A stretch of 64,000 nucleotides of DNA from an uncultured Actinomycetes bacterium (GTDB lineage: Bacteria; Actinomycetota; Acidimicrobiia; Acidimicrobiales; Ilumatobacteraceae): the NCBI GenBank assembly GCA_903872155.1, contig CAIQJP010000046.1, positions 1-64,000 on the forward strand, written 5' to 3'. Under the pieces are notes generated by a model that saw nothing but the letters and a program-made list of their open reading frames with translations, searched no databases and was not told where the DNA came from. Both the position numbers and the translations under genes were made by a program. Below are positions 57,178 through 64,000 of the stretch, piece by piece. Each line of letters opens with the position of its first letter. Within the stretch, counting starts at the first letter, position 1.

Positions 57178-58542
57178 ATGTTGAAGGGTTTTCGAGGCTT
57201 TATTGCTGGCGTTTTAGTGACGTCGGTGGTTGGTGCAGGCGGAATGGCAGTGGTTCGGGCAACTGGATCTTCGTCAACCGTGAGCTTGTTCGTGCCGGTG
57301 ACTCCAGAGCGTGTTGTTGACACCCGTTCAGATTTGGGTCTGGTGTCGGTTGTTGACGGCGTCGAACAGGACTTCATGGTTGTTGGTTCGGTTGTGCCAG
57401 TTGGCGCGACTGCAGTTTCATTGACCGTCACCGCTGTTGATGCCTCAGATGCAAGTTTTGTGTCGATTCGTCCTGGCGATGCCACTGGTAAGGCGACGAC
57501 CTCAAACCTCAACGTGGGAGCTGGCGGAACCGTGGCCAGCGCCGTCACCGTGAAGTTGACGACTGTCGGAAGCGGCGCGGGAAAAATCAAAGTTGTTTTC
57601 GATGCATATAGCGACGACAACGCGACGATGGAAATTTTGATTGATATCACCGGTTACTACGCGTCGGTAGATATTTTCCCAACCGAATTAGCTGGGCTCG
57701 GGCAGCAAGGTCCTGCGGGTGAACAGGGTCCTGCGGGTGAGCAGGGTCCTGCGGGTGAGCAAGGTCCTGCGGGTGAGCAGGGTCCTGCGGGTGAGCAGGG
57801 TCCTGCGGGTGAGCAAGGAGAGCGTGGCGCTACGGGCGATGTTGGTGAACAGGGTCCTGCGGGTGAGCAAGGCGCTACTGGTCCGGCTGGTCCTCCAGGA
57901 ACATCATCGCCGACAGGATTTACGGCGCGCAGCGTATGTGGCGCCGACGGAACCACACTTTGCGCAGTTGGTGTGCAAGGTCCGGGTGGCGGAACAATCT
58001 TTTATGTCGATACGACAAATGAGATTCCCGAGTACGACTATTTAGAAGTAGCACCAACCGATGCTGGTTGGGCGCAATGGGCGACGAGTGTGGCTAGATG
58101 TGGACCGGAAGCGAACTTAAGTTGCATTGCGAGTTATCAACATGATCTGCAATCATCATTAAACCATTACCTAATTGGTACAGGGCGCGAGGCAACTCGA
58201 TTAATCGTTGCTGCACATATTCTCGGTGGTGTCACCAGAAGCAACTTTGCTGCTGGTTTAGCGGATCAATATTCAACCGCATCGGCGTCAGACTGGTGGC
58301 TACCTACGTCGGACGAACTGAACGAAGTATGTAAATACGCTCGAAACACCGGACAGACGTCAGCGAATGGTGCGGAAGCATGCTCGGGTGGGACTCTGCG
58401 AGACGGTTTCTCAACTCACTACTGGAGTTCAACAGAGACCTTCACGGCTGATTCTTCAATTTGGCAAGATTTTACTAATGGCGGTCGGATGAGCTACTTC
58501 AAGTACTGGTCAATGCCTGTTCGCCCCGTTCGCGGCTTCTAG
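57178..58542 (+). CDS. Surface protein with collagen-like repeats and a Lcl/DUF1566-type domain
   Basis: A 454-residue exported protein. An N-terminal hydrophobic segment leads to a beta-rich domain common on actinobacterial surfaces (about 38-160; [43 protein letters not shown]). A collagen-like Gly-x-y stretch (about 178-240) follows with six perfect GPAGEQ units plus GERGATG and one more. The C-terminal domain ([50 protein letters not shown]) matches the Lcl/DUF1566 type seen in adhesins. It is probably an adhesin or cell-surface display protein. The start ATG is at 57178, just after GAAGCGGGA. Confidence 0.82.
   Translation: MLKGFRGFIAGVLVTSVVGAGGMAVVRATGSSSTVSLFVPVTPERVVDTRSDLGLVSVVDGVEQDFMVVGSVVPVGATAVSLTVTAVDASDASFVSIRPGDATGKATTSNLNVGAGGTVASAVTVKLTTVGSGAGKIKVVFDAYSDDNATMEILIDITGYYASVDIFPTELAGLGQQGPAGEQGPAGEQGPAGEQGPAGEQGPAGEQGPAGEQGERGATGDVGEQGPAGEQGATGPAGPPGTSSPTGFTARSVCGADGTTLCAVGVQGPGGGTIFYVDTTNEIPEYDYLEVAPTDAGWAQWATSVARCGPEANLSCIASYQHDLQSSLNHYLIGTGREATRLIVAAHILGGVTRSNFAAGLADQYSTASASDWWLPTSDELNEVCKYARNTGQTSANGAEACSGGTLRDGFSTHYWSSTETFTADSSIWQDFTNGGRMSYFKYWSMPVRPVRGF
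57709..57816 (+). repeat. 18-bp tandem repeat (six units)
   Basis: Six almost identical 18-base units, GGTCCTGCGGGTGAGCAG with A/G differences, encode GPAGEQ in tandem; a seventh unit follows after 12 codons. The near-identity at synonymous positions points to recent expansion. Confidence 0.92.
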
Positions 58543-58551
58543 GACCTTGCG

Positions 58552-58599
58552 ATCTGGTCGGAATTAACTGAGGTTTTCTGCTAATTCGCCAGACCAGAT
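58552..58599 (+). terminator. Stem-loop after the collagen-like gene
   Basis: ATCTGGTC (58552-58559) pairs with GACCAGAT (58592-58599), and GAATTA (58561-58566) with TAATTC (58582-58587). There is no long U-run, but it lies directly past the stop codon at 58542 and just beyond the tRNA 3' end, so it may end both transcripts. Confidence 0.5.
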
Positions 58600-58626
58600 T
58601 GCAGATGTTGCTCACCGTTTCATGTG

Positions 58627-58699
58627 CGCCCACGGTAGGAATCGGACCTACGACCTTCTGCTCCGGAGGCAGACGCTCTATCCACTGAGCTACGTGGGC
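58627..58699 (-). tRNA. tRNA-Arg (anticodon CCG)
   Basis: A 73-base cloverleaf on the minus strand. The acceptor arms are GCCCACG and CGTGGGC, the D-arm AGCTCAGTGGATAGAGC, and the anticodon stem TCTGC/GCAGA with loop CTCCGGA, so the anticodon is CCG, reading CGG. GTAGGTCCGATTCCTAC forms the T-arm with TTC (T-psi-C) loop. Discriminator base G; the CCA end is not encoded. argS follows about 0.9 kb away on the other strand. Confidence 0.95.
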
Positions 58700-58717
58700 A
58701 ACTAGACGAAGACTACC

Positions 58718-58776
58718 TTGTGATTCTGGTGAGGCTTTTTACTCAAAATGAAGAAAATTCCTCACCAGAATCACAA
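58718..58776. repeat. 17-bp perfect inverted repeat upstream of tRNA-Arg
   Basis: TTGTGATTCTGGTGAGG (58718-58734) is the exact complement of 58760-58776, with an AT-rich 25-base spacer. It lies 19 bases upstream of the tRNA and about 40 bases before the M23 peptidase. Function is unclear. Other than this repeat and the tRNA, the 58543-58812 gap contains nothing I can identify as a gene. Confidence 0.6.
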
Positions 58777-58824
58777 ATGACGATCACCTAGGGTGAGGGG
58801 ATCAAAGTAAGACTGATCCTTCTC

Positions 58825-59502
58825 TTGGTTGCGGGCATCGGTCTTCTGAGTTGCGCCAACCCAACGACCACAGTTGCGCCAACAACGTCAACAAGCTCGA
58901 CAACCACGTCGACCACAACACCCACGACGAGCACATCAACAACCAGCACAACGACCACGATCCCGGCACCGACTTACGTCTTTCCGTTCGCGATGCGCAA
59001 CGTGAGTTACGGGACTGACCATCACGATTATCCAGCCGCCGATGTCTTCGGATGCAAAGCACTCGTGATCGCCCCAACCAGTGGAACGGTTACTCAAATC
59101 AGCACGGTCGACAACTGGCCGGGTAGTGGAAACAATCCGGCGTATCGCGGCGGGCATTTCGTCTCGCTCATTGGCAACGACGGCGTGCGTTATTACTTCG
59201 CTCACCTGGCCGAAGTTGACGTGGCGGCGGGCCAAGAAGTCACAACGGGCACGCCGCTTGGAGTCATGGGTCAAACTGGCAACGCCGCTAACTCGGCATG
59301 CCATACCCATTTCGGAATTTCGTGGCCGTGTCCCGACAAAGAATGGCAAGTGCGTCGCGGCAAGATCTGGCCCCAGAAATATCTTGATGCGTGGAGAAAT
59401 GGCGAACAACTATCTCCGGTTGATGAAATCGCTCAAGCCCAAGCTGCTGAACCAGATGCATGTGCGATTGCGATGGCCGACCCAGACGCGACGTTGTCGT
59501 AG
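58825..59502 (+). CDS. M23/LytM-type peptidase, lipoprotein
   Basis: A 225-residue protein with lipobox GLLSC and a Thr/Ser/Pro linker (about 13-50). The peptidase M23 domain follows: DHHDYPAADVFG (first His and Asp ligands), PTSGTVTQIS, YYFAHLAEVDV, GTPLGVMGQTG and the HTHFGISW end with the catalytic and metal His. It should cleave peptidoglycan cross-links or bind the wall. The start is uncertain: TTG at 58825 gives a short signal; CTG at 58813 (RLILLLVAGIG) gives a better one, and no ATG or GTG is in frame. Non-standard initiation or an upstream start outside the frame is possible. Confidence 0.8.
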   Translation: MVAGIGLLSCANPTTTVAPTTSTSSTTTSTTTPTTSTSTTSTTTTIPAPTYVFPFAMRNVSYGTDHHDYPAADVFGCKALVIAPTSGTVTQISTVDNWPGSGNNPAYRGGHFVSLIGNDGVRYYFAHLAEVDVAAGQEVTTGTPLGVMGQTGNAANSACHTHFGISWPCPDKEWQVRRGKIWPQKYLDAWRNGEQLSPVDEIAQAQAAEPDACAIAMADPDATLS

Positions 59503-59548
59503 AAAACCATCCATAAATGTTTGATCACTAACTAACCCACCACTGGCC

Positions 59549-59574
59549 ACCTCTATCGGCAACAATGGAGAGGT
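59549..59574 (+). promoter_or_regulatory. Stem that could mask the argS ribosome site
   Basis: ACCTCT (59549-59554) can pair with AGAGGT (59569-59574), which includes most of the GGAGAGG ribosome-binding site just before the argS ATG at 59576. Only six base pairs, so it would be weak. Confidence 0.3.
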
Positions 59575-59575
59575 C

Positions 59576-61339
59576 ATGTCTGAGGCCCGCCCATCAAATA
59601 ATCAATCGCTCGACCCGCTACTCATTCTTTCGAGCACCTTGCAAACGGCCTTCGAGGCTGTCGCTGGTCGTGCCGGCATTGACCCCGTTATTCGTCCGAG
59701 CGAACATGCCGACGCCCAAGCCAACGGTGCATTGGGTCTGGCGAAAGAACTTGGTCAAAGCCCCCGCCAGGTTGCCGATGCAGTTCTTGCCCAATGTGCT
59801 GGTCTCGCCGACATCTGCTCATCAATCGAGGTGGCTGGTCCGGGCTTCTTGAATCTCGTATTCAACAACGATTTCCTCGCTGGTTTGCTCAAGCAAGTTT
59901 CGGACGATCCGCGGCTCGGTATCGGCAAAGTCACCAAGCGCAAAGTTGTCATCGACTACTCGGCACCGAACGTCGCCAAAGAAATGCATGTCGGCCATTT
60001 ACGCACAACGGTCATTGGTGACTCGCTCGTGCGCATGCTCACCTTCGTCGGTCACGATGTGATTCGCGAAAATCACATCGGCGACTGGGGTACACCCTTT
60101 GGCATGTTGATTGAACATTTGCTCGATCTCGGCGAAACCAAAGCGGCTGAGCATTTATCACTCGGTGACCTCGACGGTTTCTATAAGCAAGCTCGCGCCA
60201 AGTTTGATGGCGACGAAGCTTTCCAAGATCGCGCCCGTTCACGTGTGGTGTTGTTGCAAGGTGGCGACGATGAAACTCGACGTTTGTGGAAGTTGCTCGT
60301 CAATCTTTCAACACAACACTTCAACGCAGTTTACGAATTGCTCGGTGTGCTGTTAACCGATGACGACCTCATGGGCGAGAGTGCGTATAACGACCTTTTG
60401 CCACAAGTCATCACGCGTCTTGACAAACTTGGACTCTTGCAACAGTCAGATGGTGCCGACGTAGTTTTCCCACCCGGATACACCAACCGTGAAGGCGACC
60501 CGTTGCCGCTCATCGTGCAGAAGGGTCAAGGCGGATTCAACTACGCAACCAGCGACCTGGCTTGTGTGATTGATCGTATTGAGCGTCTCAACGCTGACTT
60601 GCTTCTCTACGTCGTTGGTGCTCCGCAGGCTCAACACCTATCAATGGTGTTTGACGTTGCTCGCATGGCTGGTTGGCTCAACGAACCCAACGAAGCAGTG
60701 CATGTTGCGTTCGGAAATGTGCTCGGCTCCGATCGCAAGATGATGAAGAGTCGCAGTGGCGATCCGTTGAAGTTCATCGACCTTGTTGAAGAAGCAGTAA
60801 CCCGTGCCGATGAATCAATCGCGAGCAAGAATCCAAACTTGCCAGAAGCCGAACGCAAAGTGATCGCGCAGATGGTCGGTATCGGAGCGGTTAAGTACGC
60901 CGACCTTTCAACCGATCGCGTACGTGACTATGTGTTTGATTGGGAACGCATGTTGTCGTTTGATGGCAACACTGGCCCGTACTTGCAATATGCGCACGCA
61001 CGTATCTGCAGTATTTTCCGTCGTGCTGGTATTGAACGTGAATCGGTTCGCAACATCACACCGAATTTGGTTGAGCCACAAGAACGTGAATTAGCAATCA
61101 AACTGCTGGCCTTCAACGCTGCAGTTATCGACACCATTGATAAGTACAGTCCGCATCGTTTGTGCACGTACATCTACGAACTCGCAACAACGTTCACGGC
61201 GTTCTACGAACACTGCCCAGTGCTCAAAGCTGAAGACGACAAAATTCGTCAAAGCCGTTTGGCGTTGTGCGATCTCACCGCCCGAGTACTTCATCAAGGA
61301 TTGGCATTACTCGGTATCGAAACTCCGGAGCAGATGTGA
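59576..61339 (+). CDS. argS: Arginyl-tRNA synthetase
   Basis: A 587-residue class I synthetase charging tRNA-Arg. An N-terminal additional domain (about 1-115) is typical of ArgRS. The HIGH-type motif is HVGH within SAPNVAKEMHVGHLRTTV, and the KMSK-type loop reads KMMKSRSG. The anticodon-binding domain (about 440-587; DKYSPHRLCTYIYELATTFTAFYEHCPVL, and the LLGIETPEQM end) is complete. RBS GGAGAGG precedes the ATG. lysA follows after nine bases, so argS, lysA and the homoserine dehydrogenase gene are probably cotranscribed, as in several actinobacteria. Confidence 0.97.
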   Translation: MSEARPSNNQSLDPLLILSSTLQTAFEAVAGRAGIDPVIRPSEHADAQANGALGLAKELGQSPRQVADAVLAQCAGLADICSSIEVAGPGFLNLVFNNDFLAGLLKQVSDDPRLGIGKVTKRKVVIDYSAPNVAKEMHVGHLRTTVIGDSLVRMLTFVGHDVIRENHIGDWGTPFGMLIEHLLDLGETKAAEHLSLGDLDGFYKQARAKFDGDEAFQDRARSRVVLLQGGDDETRRLWKLLVNLSTQHFNAVYELLGVLLTDDDLMGESAYNDLLPQVITRLDKLGLLQQSDGADVVFPPGYTNREGDPLPLIVQKGQGGFNYATSDLACVIDRIERLNADLLLYVVGAPQAQHLSMVFDVARMAGWLNEPNEAVHVAFGNVLGSDRKMMKSRSGDPLKFIDLVEEAVTRADESIASKNPNLPEAERKVIAQMVGIGAVKYADLSTDRVRDYVFDWERMLSFDGNTGPYLQYAHARICSIFRRAGIERESVRNITPNLVEPQERELAIKLLAFNAAVIDTIDKYSPHRLCTYIYELATTFTAFYEHCPVLKAEDDKIRQSRLALCDLTARVLHQGLALLGIETPEQM

Positions 61340-61348
61340 GAAATATTC

Positions 61349-62641
61349 ATGAGTAATCGCCCAATACCCCTTGATCTATTGCCCGATTCAGCCAAGGTTG
61401 ACGCCGACGGTTCGTTATCGATCGGCGGTTGTTCAATTGCTGAACTTGCTGAGCAATATGGCACTCCGTTATTTGTGTACGACGAAGAACATATTCGCGC
61501 CCGTTGCCGCGAGGCGGTGGCCGCATTTGGTGTTGATCGTGTTGTCTACGCATCAAAGGCCTTTATGTGTTCGGCGATGGCTCGTCTTGTGAGTGAAGAA
61601 GGACTTTTACTTGACGTTGCGTCCGGTGGCGAACTTTATGTGGCGATGCACGGGGGAGTACCGGCAAGTCGTTGCATTCTTCACGGCAACAACAAGAGCG
61701 TTGACGAACTCGAGATGGCCATCACCAAAGGTGTGCGACACATCGTTGTTGACAGCTTTGACGAAATCGAACGACTTGAAGATTTGAGTCGTCGCGGTTT
61801 TACTGCACCGAAATTAATGATTCGTGTCACGCCTGGAGTTCACGCGCACACGCATGACTTCATTGCAACGGGTCAAGACGATTCAAAGTTTGGTTTCAAC
61901 TTAGGAAATGGCGATGCAGTCAAGGCGATTGAGCGAATTACTCAGGGCACAAGTGATGGCGCAAAGGCTGGTGAATTGATTGGTCTGCATTGTCACATCG
62001 GTTCAAATGTTCTTGCAGTCAATAGTTTTGCCAAGGCTGCCGAAATCATGGCCGAGTTTTCAAAGCCTTACGCATTACCCGAACTCACTCTTGGTGGCGG
62101 ACTTGGTGTTGCTTACACCGAAGGTGAAGAAGCACCGTCAATCACCATGTGGGGTTCGGTGTTGCTTGATGCCTGTTCAGCTCTCGGAGTCACCGCCGAA
62201 GTTTCAGTTGAACCGGGCCGCGCCATTGCTGCATCATCGGCAATCACGGTGTATCGCGTTGGCACCGTGAAAGAGATTCCGGGCATTCGCACATACATCA
62301 GCGTTGACGGCGGCATGAGCGACAACCCGCGACCGGTTTTATACGGCAGCGGATATGAAGCGTTCAAAACTTTAGACGTCATGGCTGAGCGTCCACTGAC
62401 TGCACGTCTTGTGGGTAAGCATTGCGAGAGCGGCGACATCTTGATTTTCGACGGACAGTTTCCTGCCGATATCGCGGTCGGTGATCTGATTGCGACCCCA
62501 GTGACAGGGGCCTATGGACATTCAATGGCTAGCAATTACAACAAAGTGCCTCGTCCAGCGGTGGTTTTCGTGGCCAATGGAAAGTCGCGTGTGGTCATTC
62601 GCCGCGAAACCTACGAAGACCTCGTACGGCTCGACGTCTAG
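61349..62641 (+). CDS. lysA: Diaminopimelate decarboxylase
   Basis: A 430-residue fold-type III PLP enzyme making L-lysine from meso-diaminopimelate. The PLP lysine is K70 in VVYASKAFMC, followed by DVASGGELYVA. LGGGLGVAYTEGE is the phosphate-binding segment, EPGRAIAAS and GKHCESGDIL complete the substrate site, with the Cys donated to the neighbouring active site. Full length. It begins nine bases after the argS stop and is followed 55 bases later by the homoserine dehydrogenase gene. Confidence 0.96.
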   Translation: MSNRPIPLDLLPDSAKVDADGSLSIGGCSIAELAEQYGTPLFVYDEEHIRARCREAVAAFGVDRVVYASKAFMCSAMARLVSEEGLLLDVASGGELYVAMHGGVPASRCILHGNNKSVDELEMAITKGVRHIVVDSFDEIERLEDLSRRGFTAPKLMIRVTPGVHAHTHDFIATGQDDSKFGFNLGNGDAVKAIERITQGTSDGAKAGELIGLHCHIGSNVLAVNSFAKAAEIMAEFSKPYALPELTLGGGLGVAYTEGEEAPSITMWGSVLLDACSALGVTAEVSVEPGRAIAASSAITVYRVGTVKEIPGIRTYISVDGGMSDNPRPVLYGSGYEAFKTLDVMAERPLTARLVGKHCESGDILIFDGQFPADIAVGDLIATPVTGAYGHSMASNYNKVPRPAVVFVANGKSRVVIRRETYEDLVRLDV

Positions 62642-62696
62642 TAACCCTGTCTAAATATCTATGTTTCTCTGAGCTCTCGCCCATAGCCTGAAGGCT

Positions 62697-64000
62697 GTGA
62701 CAACGGTTGAATCTCAGGGCAAGGTCGTACGCATCGGTGTACTTGGATGCGGCAACGTCGGCGCGGCTTTTGTGCGCCTCGTCGAACAGCAAGGTGCAAC
62801 GATTCAGCTCCGTACTGGTATTCGTCTTGAAGTTGTCAGTGTGGCCGTTCGCAACATGTCGCGCGATCGCGATGTGCAATTGCCCGAAGGTCTCTTAACT
62901 CGCGATGCTCATGCGGTGGTCGCCGACCCCAGTATCGATCTGATCGTTGAAGTCATTGGTGGCATCGAGCCCGCTCGCGAACTCATTACTGCTGCTCTTG
63001 CCGCTGGCAAGCCGGTGGTCACTGCTAACAAAGAACTTCTCGCCAATGTTGGTGCCGAACTGTATGCCGCAGCCGATGCTGCCGGCGTCGACTTGTTGTT
63101 TGAAGCCGCAGTCGCTGGTGGTATTCCGGTGATTCGTGCGTTGCGCGAAAGCTTGCGCGGCGAACCGGTGTCGCGCGTGATGGGAATCATCAACGGCACC
63201 ACCAACTTCATCTTGACCAAGATGACCGAAGAAGGCGCCGACTATTCGGCTGCTCTTTCTGAAGCGCAACGTCTCGGTTTTGCCGAACGCGACCCAACAG
63301 CCGACGTTGAAGGTTTTGATGCTGGAGCGAAAGCAGCCATCTTGGCGTCGATCGCTTTTGGCGCAAAAGTTGTAGCGGGCGACGTGTATCACGAAGGAAT
63401 TAGTCGTGTCACTGCCGCCGATATCGCAGTTGCCAAACGTTTGGGTTACGTCATCAAGTTGCTCGGTATTGCTGAACGCGATCGCGAAACTGGCGAAATT
63501 GCTGTGCGTGTTCACCCAGCAATGGTGCCCAATACTCATCCGTTGGCCAGCGTGCGCGAAAGCTATAACGCAGTGTTTATCGAAGGCGATGCTGTTGGCT
63601 CATTGATGTTCTATGGTCGCGGAGCAGGTGGCAGCCCGACTGCAAGTGCAGTTCTTGGCGATGTGATTGACGCGGCGGTGAACTTAGTGAAGGGCACCCA
63701 CGGATCAATCGGAAGTTTTGCTAAGGCAATCATTCGACCGATTGACGAAACCAGTTCTGAATACTTGTTGTCGATGGAAGTCGCCGACAAACCGGGCGTT
63801 TTGCACGCAGTCACTGGTGCTTTCGCGAATAATGGCGTGAGTATTCGTGCCGCCGAACAAGAAGGCATCGGCGCCGACGCGCGTTTGGTCTTCATTACTC
63901 ACGTCGCCAAAGAATCCGATCTTCAAGCAACCGTTCGCGAACTTCGTGAGATGGATGTCGTGAAGCAAGTCGGCGGCATGTTGCGTGTCGTTGGTTCGTG
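62697..64000 (+). CDS. hom: Homoserine dehydrogenase (3' end beyond the window)
   Basis: The frame is open from GTG at 62697 to the window end, at least 434 codons, with no stop. It encodes homoserine dehydrogenase, reducing aspartate semialdehyde to homoserine on the way to threonine and methionine. The NAD(P) loop is IGVLGCGNVGAAFV, the catalytic domain has EAAVAGGIPVIRALRE, GIINGTTNFILTKM and LGFAERDPTADVEGFDA. A C-terminal ACT domain starts near YLLSMEVADKPGVLHAV, expected to bind threonine for feedback inhibition. It is the third gene after argS and lysA; in related genomes thrC and thrB often follow. Confidence 0.95.
   Translation, partial: MTTVESQGKVVRIGVLGCGNVGAAFVRLVEQQGATIQLRTGIRLEVVSVAVRNMSRDRDVQLPEGLLTRDAHAVVADPSIDLIVEVIGGIEPARELITAALAAGKPVVTANKELLANVGAELYAAADAAGVDLLFEAAVAGGIPVIRALRESLRGEPVSRVMGIINGTTNFILTKMTEEGADYSAALSEAQRLGFAERDPTADVEGFDAGAKAAILASIAFGAKVVAGDVYHEGISRVTAADIAVAKRLGYVIKLLGIAERDRETGEIAVRVHPAMVPNTHPLASVRESYNAVFIEGDAVGSLMFYGRGAGGSPTASAVLGDVIDAAVNLVKGTHGSIGSFAKAIIRPIDETSSEYLLSMEVADKPGVLHAVTGAFANNGVSIRAAEQEGIGADARLVFITHVAKESDLQATVRELREMDVVKQVGGMLRVVGS

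Noticed and set aside
57709-57816. CRISPR-like array
   Set aside because: Units are contiguous without unique spacers and encode an in-frame GPAGEQ peptide, so they are coding tandem repeats.
57657-57956. Minus-strand frame with repeated Pro/Cys/Ser opposite the collagen-like gene
   Set aside because: A shadow created by the 18-bp repeats; no domain or start support.
59503-59575. T-box riboswitch before argS
   Set aside because: The 73-base gap is too short, and no T-box core sequence or specifier-loop structure is seen.

Overview
The window is ordinary, gene-dense bacterial chromosome: about 53 protein genes and one tRNA gene, short gaps, many ATGA/TGATG overlaps, roughly even use of both strands, moderate GC. 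I see no rRNA, IS element, prophage or CRISPR array. The gene set points to a high-GC Gram-positive lineage, most likely an acidimicrobial actinobacterium (inference). Supporting signs are an MprAB-like two-component pair, mycofactocin genes (mftE, mftF), an F420-hydrogenase beta-type iron-sulfur protein, a Gram-positive type LexA box, GlnR-like boxes before ammonium transporters, and several lipoproteins or surface proteins with Thr/Pro-rich linkers.

Layout, left to right. 0.1-8.4 kb: CLC channel (minus), MprAB-like two-component system, a secreted Gly/Met/His-rich protein, UvrD/PcrA helicase behind an SOS box, a flavodoxin-like protein and an N-carbamoylputrescine amidase-like enzyme. 8.5-17.3 kb: sulfatase plus SRPBCC protein, then a three-gene Liv-type uptake operon in which the ATPases are fused to a complete MFS transporter. 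17.3-25.7 kb: uracil-DNA glycosylase, an ECF sigma factor with a membrane partner, a coupled four-gene operon (PLP lyase, Cys/Met-type PLP enzyme, 2-oxoglutarate/Fe oxygenase, ROK protein), a DUF418-like membrane protein and an alanine-racemase-like protein.

25.8-42.4 kb: a redox-cofactor region. A six-gene minus-strand operon runs etfA, fixC-like, fixX-like, etfB, mftE, mftF with almost no spacing. After DedA, a VOC protein and a large RCC1/poly-Thr surface protein come an old-yellow-enzyme/FadH-type reductase, an SDR, an FrhB-like protein and an orphan molybdenum hydroxylase large subunit. No mftA-D genes are in the window, so mycofactocin maturation must be completed elsewhere if the pathway is active.

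42.4-48.5 kb: nitrogen uptake. Two amtB-glnK pairs lie in tandem, each behind a closely similar GlnR-like box; one also has a structured leader. A CPA2 antiporter and a stand-alone winged-helix protein follow. 48.6-64 kb: acyl-CoA dehydrogenase, two MFS exporters, an O6-alkylguanine methyltransferase fused to a carboxymuconolactone-decarboxylase-like domain, a YqeY protein, four secreted or surface proteins, tRNA-Arg(CCG), then argS, lysA and the start of the homoserine dehydrogenase gene, which runs off the right edge.

Strongest leads: the etf/fix/mftEF operon, the MFS-LivF-LivG fusion, the paired GlnR-like boxes and amtB leader, the 11-bp-phased TCTCAC repeats beside the two-component system, and the oxygenase-containing four-gene operon.
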